Of a stretch of DNA of 64,000 nucleotides, positions 1 to 9,731 are shown one piece after another. Under the pieces are notes generated by a model, which saw nothing but the letters and a program-made list of their open reading frames with translations, had not been told where the DNA came from and made no database searches. The DNA lies in NCBI RefSeq assembly GCF_004514425.2, contig NZ_MYFN02000002.1, forward strand, positions 413,495 to 477,494, written 5' to 3'. A program made the translations under genes and the position numbers. How positions within the stretch are numbered: position 1 is the first letter of the stretch; each line of letters starts with the position of its first letter. The DNA is from Shinella sumterensis (GTDB taxonomy: Bacteria; Pseudomonadota; Alphaproteobacteria; Rhizobiales; Rhizobiaceae).

Positions 1-336
1 TCGCTCGATGGCGAGCAGAAGGAAGCGGCGGAGATGGATGGCGCGGGCTTCGTGAGCCGCTTCGTCTACCTGACGCTGCCGCATCTGTCGCGCGCCATCA
101 CGGTCGTCATCCTCATCCAGACCATCTTCCTGCTCGGCGTCTATGCGGAAATCCTCGTCACGACCAATGGCGGGCCGGGCTATGCCTCCACCAACCTCGC
201 CTTCCTGATCTATCGCACCGCGCTTCTGGGCTATGACGTGGGCGGCGCATCGGCGGGCGGCATCATCGCGGTCATCCTGGCCAATATCATCGCCATCTTC
301 CTGATGCGCGCCGTCGGCAAGAACCTGGACAAGTAG
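1..336 (+). CDS. smoF: Sugar-alcohol ABC transporter permease, C-terminal part (SmoF/MalF type)
   Basis: The reading frame is open from the first base, so the gene begins upstream and only its last 111 residues are present. The fragment opens with the EAA loop (EAAEMDGAG, about residues 9-17), which in binding-protein-dependent permeases contacts the ATPase. Hydrophobic membrane segments follow. It is the first of two permeases, 11 bases before the second, and then comes the ATPase. The mannitol/polyol dehydrogenase downstream indicates import of sorbitol, mannitol or a related polyol. The substrate is inferred from context. The smo name follows the rhizobial and Rhodobacter polyol operons. 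Confidence 0.85.
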   Translation, partial: SLDGEQKEAAEMDGAGFVSRFVYLTLPHLSRAITVVILIQTIFLLGVYAEILVTTNGGPGYASTNLAFLIYRTALLGYDVGGASAGGIIAVILANIIAIFLMRAVGKNLDK

Positions 337-347
337 GGAGAAACGTC

Positions 348-1172
348 ATGGCACGAGCAGTCTCGACCCGCCGCATGGCCGTGGCCACCGCCGCCGCCTG
401 GATCATCGCCCTCATCATCTTCTTCCCGATCCTCTACACCGTCATCACCTCGCTGAAGACGGAGACGGAAGCGATCAAGGGCTTCAACCTCATCCCGTCC
501 TTCACGCTGGAAAGCTATGTGTCGGTGCAGACGCAGAGCGGTTATCTGAAGCCGTTCATGAATTCGGTGATCATCGCGGTCGGCTCCACGATCCTCGCGC
601 TCTTCGTCGCCATACCGGCCGCATGGTCCATGGCGTTTTCGCCGACGAAGCGCACCAAGGACATCCTGATGTGGATGCTCTCCACCAAGATGATGCCGGC
701 GGTCGCCGTGCTGGTGCCGATCTACCTCATCTTCCGCGATTTCGGCCTGCTCGACACGCGCATCGGCCTGACGGTGATGCTGACGCTGATCAACCTGCCG
801 ATCGTCGTGTGGATGCTCTACACCTACTTCCGCGAAATCCCGGGCGAAATCCTGGAAGCGGCCCGCATGGACGGCGCCTCGCTGTTCGACGAGATCGTGC
901 ATGTGCTCACGCCCATGGCGGTGCCGGGCATCGCCTCGACGCTGCTGCTCAACATCATCCTCGCCTGGAACGAATCGTTCTGGACAATCCGCCTGACGAC
1001 GACGAACGCCGCGCCGCTGACGGCCTTCATCGCCTCGTTCTCGAGCCCGCAGGGTCTCTTCTGGGCGAAACTATCGGCGGCCTCGACGCTCGCCATCGCC
1101 CCCATCCTGATCATGGGATGGTTCTCGCAGAAACAGCTCGTCCGCGGCCTGACCTTCGGCGCCGTGAAGTAA
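348..1172 (+). CDS. smoG: Sugar-alcohol ABC transporter permease (SmoG/MalG type)
   Basis: This is an inner-membrane permease of 274 residues, a normal length for the MalG family. An N-terminal membrane segment begins near residue 13 and about five more follow. The EAA loop reads [13 protein letters not shown] near residue 170 and is the docking site for the ATPase. The gene lies 11 bases after the first permease and 13 bases before the ATP-binding gene. GGGAG sits a few bases before the ATG. It should form a heterodimeric channel with the upstream permease. Polyol specificity comes from the neighbouring dehydrogenase. Confidence 0.9.
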   Translation: MARAVSTRRMAVATAAAWIIALIIFFPILYTVITSLKTETEAIKGFNLIPSFTLESYVSVQTQSGYLKPFMNSVIIAVGSTILALFVAIPAAWSMAFSPTKRTKDILMWMLSTKMMPAVAVLVPIYLIFRDFGLLDTRIGLTVMLTLINLPIVVWMLYTYFREIPGEILEAARMDGASLFDEIVHVLTPMAVPGIASTLLLNIILAWNESFWTIRLTTTNAAPLTAFIASFSSPQGLFWAKLSAASTLAIAPILIMGWFSQKQLVRGLTFGAVK

Positions 1173-1185
1173 GGGGAGGGAACAC

Positions 1186-2187
<1,002 letters not shown>

Positions 2188-2267
2188 GGGCGCCTGCCGG
2201 ATGGGCGAAAACCGCTTCGCGGCGGACCTGCACAAGCGTTGACCGGAGCAAACCGGAAGGAATGACC

Positions 2268-3752
2268 ATGACCACGAAACTGTCGCTCGCTACCCTCAAG
2301 GATGTCTCAGGCACTGCCAGCGTGCCGTCCTACGACCGGGGCAGCCTCAAGGCCGGCATCGTGCATTTCGGCGTCGGCAATTTCCACCGCGCGCATCAGG
2401 CGATCTATCTCGACGATCTCTTCAACCTCGGCCGCGATCATGACTGGGCGATCGTCGGCGCCGGCGTCCTTCCGTCCGATGCGGCCATGCGCGACAAGCT
2501 GGCCGGGCAGGATTTCCTGACGACGGTGGTCGAGCAGGACAACAACAGGTCCGGCGCACGCGTAACCGGCGCGATGATCGATTATCTCGCACCCGGCAAT
2601 GCCGCCGCCACCATCGCGGCGCTTGCCGATCCGGCCATCCGCATCGTGTCGCTGACGATCACCGAGGGCGGCTACTTCATCAACCCGGCGTCCGGTGTCT
2701 TCGATCCGACCCACCCGGCCATCGCCGCGGACGCGGCCGATCCCGGCGCGCCGAAAACCGTGTTCGGCCTCATCCTCGCCGGCCTGAAGGCCCGCAGGGA
2801 CAAGGGCATCGCGCCCTATACGGTGATGTCCTGCGACAACATTCCCGGCAATGGCGAGGTTACGCATGCGGCGGTCTCCGGCCTCGCGCGGCTTTCCGAT
2901 CCCGGTCTTGCCGACTGGGTCGATGCCAGCGTCGCCTTCCCGAACGGCATGGTCGACCGTATCACGCCGGCCACCGGTTCGCGCGAGATCGGCATCGTCG
3001 CGGACGAATACGGCATTGCGGATGCCTGGCCGGTCTTCTGCGAGGAATTCAAGCAATGGGTGCTGGAGGACAATTTCCCTCAGGGACGCCCGGCGCTGGA
3101 AGAGGTCGGCGTGCAGTTCGTGGCTGACGTCGCGCCCTACGAGCACATGAAGATCCGCATCCTCAATGGCGGCCATGCGGCCATCGCCTATCCCGCCGCG
3201 CTGCTCGACATCCATTTCGTGCACGAGGCGATGGAGGATGCCGATATCCGCGCCTTCCTGGCCAAGCTGGAACGCGAGGAGATCATTCCGGTCATCCCGC
3301 CGGTGCCGGACACCGACCTCAACGATTATTTCGCGCTCATCGAGCATCGTTTCTCCAACCCCAAGATCGGCGACACCATTCCGCGGCTTGCGCAGGACGG
3401 GTCCAACCGCCAGCCCAAATTCATCCTGCCCTCCACCGCAGACCGGCTTTCACGCGGCGAGGATGTCGTCGGTCTCGCACTGGTTTCGGCGCTGTGGTGC
3501 CATTATCTGGCCGGCACGACGGACAGCGGCAAGGCGATCAGCTTCAACGATCCCAACATCGACCGCATCCATGCGGCCGCCCTGGCCGCCAGGGACAATC
3601 CGGCCGCGTTCCTCGAATTGAAGGAGATTTTCGGGTCGGTGGCGGATTCCGATCTGTTCCGCCGACGTTTTGCAGACGCGCTGCAAACCCTCCAGCGCGA
3701 TGGAACGCGGGCGACCCTGAAGCGCTATCTGGAAGGCAATCTCGCAAATTGA
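2268..3752 (+). CDS. mtlK: Mannitol 2-dehydrogenase / long-chain polyol dehydrogenase
   Basis: This NAD-dependent enzyme oxidises D-mannitol (and often D-arabitol or sorbitol) to the ketose. Its 494 residues match the long-chain mannitol dehydrogenase family. Near the N terminus is the nucleotide-binding stretch GVGNFHRAHQAIYLDDL. In the C-terminal half is the catalytic Lys-x4-Asn-x2-His pattern (KIRILNGGH). Two ATGs lie 6 bases apart, at 2262 and 2268. AAGGA ends at 2261, so the second has proper spacing and is chosen. In S. meliloti a sorbitol dehydrogenase (smoS) sits between the ATPase and mtlK; it is missing here. Confidence 0.9.
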   Translation: MTTKLSLATLKDVSGTASVPSYDRGSLKAGIVHFGVGNFHRAHQAIYLDDLFNLGRDHDWAIVGAGVLPSDAAMRDKLAGQDFLTTVVEQDNNRSGARVTGAMIDYLAPGNAAATIAALADPAIRIVSLTITEGGYFINPASGVFDPTHPAIAADAADPGAPKTVFGLILAGLKARRDKGIAPYTVMSCDNIPGNGEVTHAAVSGLARLSDPGLADWVDASVAFPNGMVDRITPATGSREIGIVADEYGIADAWPVFCEEFKQWVLEDNFPQGRPALEEVGVQFVADVAPYEHMKIRILNGGHAAIAYPAALLDIHFVHEAMEDADIRAFLAKLEREEIIPVIPPVPDTDLNDYFALIEHRFSNPKIGDTIPRLAQDGSNRQPKFILPSTADRLSRGEDVVGLALVSALWCHYLAGTTDSGKAISFNDPNIDRIHAAALAARDNPAAFLELKEIFGSVADSDLFRRRFADALQTLQRDGTRATLKRYLEGNLAN

Positions 3753-3760
3753 AGGATCCC

Positions 3761-3778
3761 GGCCCATCCGGGCCTTTT
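3761..3778 (+). terminator. Possible intrinsic terminator after the polyol dehydrogenase
   Basis: GGCCC and GGGCC flank a four-base loop (ATCC) and are followed by TTTT. The stem is short. It may give partial termination before the HAD phosphatase and kinase genes. Confidence 0.5.
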
Positions 3779-3830
3779 CATCGCATTTGGCAGGAAGTAG
3801 GAGGGGGCTCTGAACACGGAACGGAACCTC

Positions 3831-4523
3831 ATGGCCGCCAAACCGACGGAACTGGTCATCTTCGATTGCGACGGCGTGCTTGTCGACAGCGAGCCGATCT
3901 CGCTTGCGGTTCTCGTCGAGGCGCTGGCGACGGCAGGCGTGGTGATGAGCGAGGCGGAGGCGCATGCCCGCTTTCTCGGCCGCAGCCTCAAGAGCATGTC
4001 GGAAATCCTGCATGACGAATATGGTCTTGCGGTGGATGCGGCTTTTCTGGAAGCCATGCGCACGGCGCTTTATGCGCGCTTCCGTGCCGAACTCCAGCCG
4101 ATCGACGGCATTGCCGAGACGGTCGACAGGCTCGGCATCGCCCATTGCGTGGCGTCGTCCAGCCAGCCCGAGCGCATCCGCCTCTCGCTTGCCGTGACGG
4201 GCCTTATCGACCGGTTCGAACCGAACATCTTCAGTGCCACCATGGTCTCGCGCGGCAAGCCGGCGCCTGATCTTTTCCTTCATGCGAGTGCTGCGATGGG
4301 CGTCGAGCCGGCGCGCTGCGTCGTGGTGGAAGACAGTCCGGCCGGCATTACGGCGGCCAAGTCGGCCGGCATGCGGGTTGTGGCCTTCACCGGCGGCTCG
4401 CATGCGCGCTCCCCGGAGCACCGCGACGCTCTTTATCGCCTTGAACCCGACGCGCTGTTTGACGACATGCGGGAATTGTTACAGTTTGTCGGCAACGAAA
4501 AGGGCGACGGGAAAGAGCATTGA
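3831..4523 (+). CDS. HAD-superfamily sugar phosphatase / phosphoglucomutase-like protein
   Basis: A 230-residue HAD hydrolase of the beta-phosphoglucomutase/phosphatase subgroup. Motif I is IFDCDGVLVDSE (residues 9-20). Motif II is the SSSQPERI region, with a lysine in the RGKPAPDLF stretch. Motif III is VVVEDSPAGI. A small helical cap lies between motifs I and II. It probably dephosphorylates a sugar or polyol phosphate made in this operon. The best ribosome binding site (AGGAGGGGG, 3799-3807) is too far from the ATG but well placed for an in-frame CTG at 3810, so a non-standard start seven codons upstream is possible. The stop overlaps the next start (TGATG). Confidence 0.82.
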   Translation: MAAKPTELVIFDCDGVLVDSEPISLAVLVEALATAGVVMSEAEAHARFLGRSLKSMSEILHDEYGLAVDAAFLEAMRTALYARFRAELQPIDGIAETVDRLGIAHCVASSSQPERIRLSLAVTGLIDRFEPNIFSATMVSRGKPAPDLFLHASAAMGVEPARCVVVEDSPAGITAAKSAGMRVVAFTGGSHARSPEHRDALYRLEPDALFDDMRELLQFVGNEKGDGKEH

Positions 4524-6106
4524 TGCGCGATCTGATCGTTGCGGTGGACATCGGCACCGGCAGCGCCCGTGCGGGCGTGTTCGACCGGAGCGGTGCTTTG
4601 CTGGGCCGGTCCGACCATGCCATCGCGATGCGCCGGCCGGCTGCGGATTACGCCGAACACGATTCCGAAGACATCTGGAGGGCGACCTGCGCCGCCGTGA
4701 GGGGCGCGGTGGCGGCTAGCGGCGTGGTTGCGTCGCGGGTCGCAGCGCTCGGCGTGGACGCCACCTGCTCCCTTGTCATGCGCGACACGCAGGGACGGCC
4801 TCTTGCCGTCTCCGACGCGGATGACAACTGGGACACGATCGTCTGGCTCGATCACCGTGCCCTCAAGGAGGCGGATATCTGCACGGAAACGGCGCATCCG
4901 GTGCTGGCGCATTCGGGCTTCGTGATGTCGCCGGAAATGCAGATGCCCAAGCTGATGTGGCTGAAGCGCCACCAGCCGGCGCAATGGGCGCAGGCCGGCT
5001 ATTTCTTCGACCTCGCCGACTTCATCACCTGGCGCGCGACGGGATCGAATGCCCGCTCGCGCTGCACCATGACGGCGAAGTGGTGCTATCTCTCCCATGA
5101 GGCGAAACCTTGGAACGACAGTTTTCTCCAGGCGATCGGTCTGGAGGACATGGACCCCAGGGGCCTGCTGCCGCACGATATCCTGCCCGCAGGCGAAGCC
5201 GTCGGGCAGCTGACGCCGCAGGCGGCGGCGGATCTCGGCCTCGATATCGGCTGCGTCGTGGCGACCGGCCTCATCGATGCCTATGCCGGCACGCTGGGCC
5301 TTCTCGGTCCCTTCGCGGGTCAACCCGAAACGATGGAAACGCAGCTCGCGCTGATCGGGGGCACCTCGAGCTGCATCGCAGCCTTTGCGCGGGACAAGAA
5401 GTTCGGCCACGGCACATGGGGCCCTTATTACGAAGTGCTGCTACCCGGGTGGTGGCTTGTCGAGGCAGGACAGTCGGCCACCGGGGCACTGCTCGACCAT
5501 ATCGTGCGTTCGCACAGCGCCGGCGGAGAGCCGTCCACTTACAACCATGCCCGCATCGTCACCCGCATTCGCAAGATGCTTGAGGACGGGGGCGGCGCGC
5601 TCGCCGGGCGCCTGCATGTGCTGCCGGATTTCCACGGCAATCGCGCGCCGCTGGCTGATCCGCATGCGCTGGGCGTCATCAGCGGCCTGACGCTCGACGC
5701 ATCCTTCGATGGTCTTTGCCGACTGTACTGGCGGACCTGTGTCGGCATTGCGCTCGGCATCCGGCATATCCTGGAAACCTTCAGCGAGCGGGGCTATCGG
5801 TTCGATACGCTGCATGTCGCGGGCGGCCATGTGCGCAACCCGCTGCTGATGGAACTCTATCGCGACGTCACGGGCTGCCGTGTCGTCGTGCCGGAAACCG
5901 AGGATGCCGTGCTTCTCGGCACCGCCATGGTCGCGGCCGTGGCAGGCGGCCTGCATCCCGATCTCCCGGCAGCCGGCGCCGGCATGTATCCGGGCGGCCC
6001 GGCCTTTCTGCCGGATCCCGCCCGCAAGGCCGGATATGACAGCGACTACAAGCGGTTCCTGGCGCTCCACCGGCACCGGGCGGAGCTCGAAAGCCTCGAC
6101 GCATAA
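4523..6106 (+). CDS. FGGY-family carbohydrate kinase, probably a pentulose (D-ribulose) kinase
   Basis: This 527-residue kinase would phosphorylate a ketose produced from a polyol by the upstream dehydrogenase. The N-terminal domain begins with the phosphate-binding motif VAVDIGTGSARAGVFD. The C-terminal domain has the nucleotide-binding GGTSS element and the late glycine pair in HVAGGHVRNP. The FDLADFITWRATG stretch resembles the D-ribulokinase/FGGY branch more than xylulokinase. Translation is probably coupled to the HAD gene: stop and start share one base (TGATG). A TTG one codon earlier is an alternative start. D-ribulose, L-ribulose and D-xylulose are all possible substrates. Confidence 0.82.
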   Translation: MRDLIVAVDIGTGSARAGVFDRSGALLGRSDHAIAMRRPAADYAEHDSEDIWRATCAAVRGAVAASGVVASRVAALGVDATCSLVMRDTQGRPLAVSDADDNWDTIVWLDHRALKEADICTETAHPVLAHSGFVMSPEMQMPKLMWLKRHQPAQWAQAGYFFDLADFITWRATGSNARSRCTMTAKWCYLSHEAKPWNDSFLQAIGLEDMDPRGLLPHDILPAGEAVGQLTPQAAADLGLDIGCVVATGLIDAYAGTLGLLGPFAGQPETMETQLALIGGTSSCIAAFARDKKFGHGTWGPYYEVLLPGWWLVEAGQSATGALLDHIVRSHSAGGEPSTYNHARIVTRIRKMLEDGGGALAGRLHVLPDFHGNRAPLADPHALGVISGLTLDASFDGLCRLYWRTCVGIALGIRHILETFSERGYRFDTLHVAGGHVRNPLLMELYRDVTGCRVVVPETEDAVLLGTAMVAAVAGGLHPDLPAAGAGMYPGGPAFLPDPARKAGYDSDYKRFLALHRHRAELESLDA

Positions 6107-6131
6107 TTTCTCAATAAATCTGCAAAGCGAC

Positions 6132-6156
6132 GGAACCAAATCCCGGGCCGTGGGTT
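6132..6156 (+). promoter_or_regulatory. EcfG (general stress response) type promoter
   Basis: GGAAC at 6132-6136 and GGTT at 6153-6156 are separated by 16 bases. This fits the alphaproteobacterial EcfG/SigT consensus GGAAC-N16/17-CGTT with one mismatch in the -10 element. Initiation would fall near 6163, directly before the hairpins of the predicted small RNA. Confidence 0.65.
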
Positions 6157-6162
6157 CTTATC

Positions 6163-6291
6163 CTCGTAACCGGTCTGCGCATATCCCCCAAATGCGAGGC
6201 CCTCGACCGGTTCACGGCCACGAGACCGTCCCCCCTCCGGTTCGTGGACAGTCAAGCAGCCAGTGCCGCAACGGCACTGGCTGTTTTTTTT
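6163..6291 (+). ncRNA. Predicted stress-induced small RNA with two C-rich loops
   Basis: About 130 bases between an EcfG-type promoter and a strong intrinsic terminator. AACCGGTC (6168-6175) pairs with GACCGGTT (6205-6212) and encloses an inner stem CGCAT/ATGCG (6178-6182 with 6192-6196) whose loop contains CCCCC. A second hairpin pairs CCACGA (6218-6223) with TCGTGG (6242-6247), continued by ACCG/CGGT, and its loop contains six C residues (6230-6235). Unpaired C-runs could bind Shine-Dalgarno sequences. The layout recalls the SigT-dependent RNA GsrN of Caulobacter; homology is not shown. No protein start fits. It lies convergent to phyR. Confidence 0.7.
6258..6291 (+). terminator. Strong intrinsic terminator of the small RNA
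   Basis: A perfect 11-base-pair stem (6258-6268 with 6272-6282) with loop CAA is followed by G and eight T residues. There is no T-run on the other strand, so it works rightward and defines the orientation of the transcript. Confidence 0.9.
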
Positions 6292-6380
6292 ACAAAAATT
6301 CCCGAACAAAAAGCGGCGGTGGGCGTGCCATCCCACCGCCGCCCAGCCGCGCCGCCGCTACAGCTTGTCCGGGAGCAGGA

Positions 6381-7175
6381 TCAAGCTGCTACGCGGGGCT
6401 GCGGCGTGAAGAGGAGAGCCTGATTGATGAGTACCTTCACCTGTTCGGGATCGAACGGCTTGGAGACGAGGAAGGCGGGTTCCGGCCGCTCGCCCGTGAG
6501 CAGGCGTTCCGGATAGGCAGTGATGAAGATGACGGGAATGTCCACCCTCGACAGGATGGTGTTCACGGCATCGATGCCCGAGGAGCCATCGGCGAGCCGC
6601 ACGTCGGCGAGCACGAGGCCCGGCTGGCTGTCGCGCCACAGCGCCTCGGCTTCGTTCTGCGTCCGGGCGATGCCGGCGACGCGGTGGCCCATGCCGCTGA
6701 CCATATGCGCGAGATCGAGCGCGATGAGGGGCTCGTCCTCGATGATCATGATGCCGGTCTCGGCTTGTGCCGCGATATCGGCGAAGGTTGCGTCGAGCAG
6801 GCGCCTGACGGTTTCGATTTCCTGATCGAGGATTTCGGCGGTGACTTCGACGGGGAAGCCCTCGACGGTCGCAAGAAGCAAGGCCTGGCGCGCGAGCGGC
6901 GGAACGGTGGAGAGGTCGAAGGGGTTTGCGACGCCCGGCAGCGGTGCATCCCTGCCGCGGCTGATCGAGACCGGCAGCGAGGAAATGATGCGGCTGAGAA
7001 GGCAGAAGAGGCGTTTCTTGTCGTCGCCGCTCTCCGCCATGGTGGAGGGATCGATGAGGATCGTCTCCAGCATTGCGGCCACATAGGCATCGCCGGAGGA
7101 CTGGGTTCCGGTGAGCGCGCGCGCATAACGGCGCAGCGCCGGCAGGTGTGGCCCGATGCGGTCGGAAATCGGCAT
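6381..7175 (-). CDS. phyR: Two-component response regulator PhyR, general stress response anti-anti-sigma factor
   Basis: PhyR has an N-terminal sigma-factor-like domain that traps the anti-sigma factor NepR once the C-terminal receiver is phosphorylated. The 264-residue protein shows the sigma-like part over residues 1-130. The receiver starts with IMIIEDEP (acidic pair E146, D147). The phosphoacceptor is D191, with T219 and K239 completing the site. It is divergent from nepR-ecfG, the standard Rhizobiaceae arrangement, and has a perfect EcfG promoter upstream, so it should be autoregulated. Confidence 0.95.
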   Translation of the reverse strand: MPISDRIGPHLPALRRYARALTGTQSSGDAYVAAMLETILIDPSTMAESGDDKKRLFCLLSRIISSLPVSISRGRDAPLPGVANPFDLSTVPPLARQALLLATVEGFPVEVTAEILDQEIETVRRLLDATFADIAAQAETGIMIIEDEPLIALDLAHMVSGMGHRVAGIARTQNEAEALWRDSQPGLVLADVRLADGSSGIDAVNTILSRVDIPVIFITAYPERLLTGERPEPAFLVSKPFDPEQVKVLINQALLFTPQPRVAA

Positions 7176-7223
7176 GATTTATCCCCTGTTCTTGGAATTG
7201 CGACAATCGCAGTTGACGGCATG

Positions 7224-7248
7224 AACGCGCTCGCCGAAATTAGGTTCC
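7224..7248 (-). promoter_or_regulatory. EcfG-type promoter of phyR
   Basis: On the minus strand GGAAC (7248-7244) and CGTT (7227-7224) are separated by exactly 16 bases, a full match to the EcfG consensus. It lies about 50 bases before the phyR start. Confidence 0.85.
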
Positions 7249-7255
7249 GAACCAT

Positions 7256-7280
7256 GGAACTTTTTTCAATGCCGGGCATT
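7256..7280 (+). promoter_or_regulatory. Candidate EcfG-type promoter of nepR-ecfG
   Basis: GGAAC at 7256-7260 is followed after 16 bases by CATT, one mismatch from CGTT. It points toward nepR (start 7333). Autoregulation of the sigma factor operon is usual, but this match is weaker than the one for phyR. Confidence 0.5.
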
Positions 7281-7332
7281 TCCAAGCCAAATCCGCCTGA
7301 CGGGCGCCTGGGACAACGAAAGTGGGCCGTGA

Positions 7333-7521
7333 GTGAATAGCTTGGAAAAGAAAAAAGAAACGAGACAGCCTCCCGCGAAGGTGAATGGCGCCAATGCGCA
7401 GATCGCGGTGAAATTGCGTGCATTCTATCATTCGGTGCAGGAGGAGACGCTTCCACAGAAGTTTCTGGATCTCCTCGAAAAGCTCGACGCTGTTGAAAAC
7501 AGCGCCCAGCGGGTCGAGTGA
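7333..7521 (+). CDS. nepR: Anti-sigma factor NepR
   Basis: A 62-residue protein with a GTG start. It holds EcfG inactive until phosphorylated PhyR titrates it. The central region (IAVKLRAFYHSVQEETLPQ, about residues 24-42) carries the conserved LRxxYxxxxxExxP core that forms the two helices contacting both sigma factor and PhyR. It is divergent from phyR and ends 10 bases before ecfG. Length and position are typical of the family. Confidence 0.92.
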   Translation: MNSLEKKKETRQPPAKVNGANAQIAVKLRAFYHSVQEETLPQKFLDLLEKLDAVENSAQRVE

Positions 7522-7531
7522 GGGCACGCAT

Positions 7532-8083
7532 ATGGAGCAACCGACCACGTTCAAGCGGGAACTGCTGGCAGTTCTTCCCAGCCTGCGCGCCTTTGCGATC
7601 TCCCTGATCGGCCGGCACGATCAGGCCGACGACCTCGTCCAGGACACGATCATGAAAGCCTGGGCGAAACAGGAACAGTTCGAGATGGGCACGAACATGA
7701 AGGCCTGGCTCTTCACGATCCTGCGCAACGAACTTTACAGCAAGATGCGCAAGCGCGGCCGCGAGGTGCAGGATTCCGACGGGGTCTTCACGGAGAATAT
7801 GGCCCAGCATCCCTCGCAGTACGGCTCCCTGGACATGCAGGACTTCAAGAAAGCGCTGGAAAAGCTGCCGGATGAGCAGCGCGAAGCGATTATCCTTGTC
7901 GGCGCGTCCGGGTTCTCCTACGAAGAGGCGGCCGAGATTTGCGGTTGCGCGCTCGGTACCATCAAGAGCCGCGTCAATCGTGCCCGGCAGCGCCTGCAGG
8001 AGCTCCTTCAGGTGAGCGGGGAGAGCGACTACGGTCCCGATGCCGTGTCGGCGCCGATCACATCGCGCGCCTTTGCATCGTGA
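7532..8083 (+). CDS. ecfG: RNA polymerase ECF sigma factor EcfG (general stress response)
   Basis: A 183-residue group 15 ECF sigma factor that directs transcription from GGAAC/CGTT promoters under stress. Region 2 spans about residues 12-75 (QADDLVQDTIMKAW, then NMKAWLFTILRN). Region 4 spans about residues 108-165, with LPDEQREAIILV and the helix-turn-helix FSYEEAAEICGCALGTIKSRVNRAR. A longer in-frame start at 7418 would overlap nepR almost completely, so the ATG at 7532 is used. It is co-transcribed with nepR. Confidence 0.95.
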   Translation: MEQPTTFKRELLAVLPSLRAFAISLIGRHDQADDLVQDTIMKAWAKQEQFEMGTNMKAWLFTILRNELYSKMRKRGREVQDSDGVFTENMAQHPSQYGSLDMQDFKKALEKLPDEQREAIILVGASGFSYEEAAEICGCALGTIKSRVNRARQRLQELLQVSGESDYGPDAVSAPITSRAFAS

Positions 8084-8200
8084 GATGGTGAGGGGGGTGC
8101 CGTCACGATGACGGGGAAGGTAGAGGGGTAGGCGAAACGCGGCTGTGCCGGGCCTTCGGGTGCGCTCGGCGCGATACGCGATTGCCTGACGAGAAGGTGT

Positions 8201-9703
8201 ATGAAGAACACAGTTCAAGCATTGCCTATCGCTGACGCCGCGGTTCTGGACGTTCCAGACCGCTTGCCGGCGCTCGGCAATGCGATGCCGGAATTCTTCG
8301 GCCCCGACGCCGATTTCGACGGCATCGTCACACTTGCAGCAGGGTTCGTTTCCGCGCCGGTTTCGGTCGTCAGCCTGTTTGCTGATCAGGACCAGTGTTT
8401 TCTGGCGCGGCTCGGCACGTCGGAGATACGGGCGCCTTTGAAGCGGAGCTTCAACGCCTCTCTCATGGCCCACGGCGGTGATGCGCTGCTGGTGCCGGAT
8501 GCCGGCGCTGACCCCCGCTTCTCCGATATCGAGACCCTTGGTGGTGCGCCCGATCTCTTGTCCTACGCGGGTGCGCCGATCATGATCGACGGCCGGCCGG
8601 TCGGCTCCGTTTTCGTCGGTGATGTGGCTGCCCGCCCTGATTGGCCTGCGGATCTGTTACAGCGGCTGGAGCAGCTTGCATCGCTCGCGGCATCGCTGAT
8701 CAAGCTTAAGGAAGAGACCCGCCGCCGCACGCTCGCGGCGGAGGCCATTTCGCGCGATGAGAAGCGCCATGCGCTGGCGCTGGATGCGGCCAATGTCGCA
8801 AGCTGGCTCTGGGATATTTCGACAGGGCTCATCTCGGGCAACGACACGTTCTATCGCATGTTCGGCGTGCAGCCTGCGCGCCCGCTCAGTGCGCGCAAGT
8901 TCTTCATGACCGTCCACGGCGCCGACCGCAAGCTCGCCATCGGGCGGCTGCGCCGGGCGCTGGCCTCCGGCAAGGAATATGACGGTCTCTTCCGCACCGC
9001 CAAGTCCGGTCGTTGGCTTCTAGGGCGCGGGCGGGTGCATGAGCGCGATGCGAACGGCAAACCGACGGTTTTCCTTGGCATCAACGTGGATGTGACCGAT
9101 GCGCAGATCGCAACGGACCGCACGCGCCTTCTGCTGCGTGAATTGAATCATCGCGTGAAGAATACGCTGGCCATGCTGCAATCGCTCGCGCGGCAAACGC
9201 TGCGCCAGACGAGCGATCCGGCGGCCTTCATGGACGCGTTTGCCGGGCGCCTGCAATCGCTCTCAGAGGCGCACGGGCTGCTCAGCGATCATGAGTGGGG
9301 CGTCATCCGGCTGAAAATGCTGCTCGAAAAGCAGATCGCGCCCTATGCCATCGATTTCGACCAGCAGGTGGAAATCCACAAGGACGAGGTGCAGCTCGGG
9401 CCAGACCAGGCCGTCGGCCTCGGTCTTGTGCTGCATGAACTGGCGACCAATGCGCGCAAATACGGTGCCTTCTCGGTTCCGTCGGGCAAGGTGGTCATCA
9501 CCGCGCGTGTCGTTGCCGAGGAAGGGCAGGGCGTGCTCAACATGACCTGGCATGAGATGGGCGGCCCGCCGGTCGCTCCCGCGTCTCGTCGCGGCTTCGG
9601 CTCCGTGCTTATCGAGCGCAGCCTCGACAAGATCCTCGGCAGCAGCGTTCATGTGGAATATCTGCCGCAAGGCGTAACGGCAGTCATACGGCTGCCGCTT
9701 TAA
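8201..9703 (+). CDS. HWE/HisKA_2-family sensor histidine kinase (putative PhyR kinase)
   Basis: A 500-residue kinase with no obvious membrane segment. An N-terminal GAF-like domain (about 30-175) is followed by a PAS fold with PAC (about 190-300). The kinase domain has the H-box ELNHRVKN with H317, the N-box HELATNARKYGA, and a WHE motif (TWHEMGGPP) that marks the HWE class. HWE/HisKA_2 kinases commonly phosphorylate PhyR, and this gene follows ecfG directly, so a role in general stress signalling is likely. No EcfG motif is seen in the 117 bases before it. Ligand or signal is unknown. Confidence 0.87.
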   Translation: MKNTVQALPIADAAVLDVPDRLPALGNAMPEFFGPDADFDGIVTLAAGFVSAPVSVVSLFADQDQCFLARLGTSEIRAPLKRSFNASLMAHGGDALLVPDAGADPRFSDIETLGGAPDLLSYAGAPIMIDGRPVGSVFVGDVAARPDWPADLLQRLEQLASLAASLIKLKEETRRRTLAAEAISRDEKRHALALDAANVASWLWDISTGLISGNDTFYRMFGVQPARPLSARKFFMTVHGADRKLAIGRLRRALASGKEYDGLFRTAKSGRWLLGRGRVHERDANGKPTVFLGINVDVTDAQIATDRTRLLLRELNHRVKNTLAMLQSLARQTLRQTSDPAAFMDAFAGRLQSLSEAHGLLSDHEWGVIRLKMLLEKQIAPYAIDFDQQVEIHKDEVQLGPDQAVGLGLVLHELATNARKYGAFSVPSGKVVITARVVAEEGQGVLNMTWHEMGGPPVAPASRRGFGSVLIERSLDKILGSSVHVEYLPQGVTAVIRLPL

Positions 9704-9731
9704 ACCTCACGCTTTTTTGGAAATGCAATGC

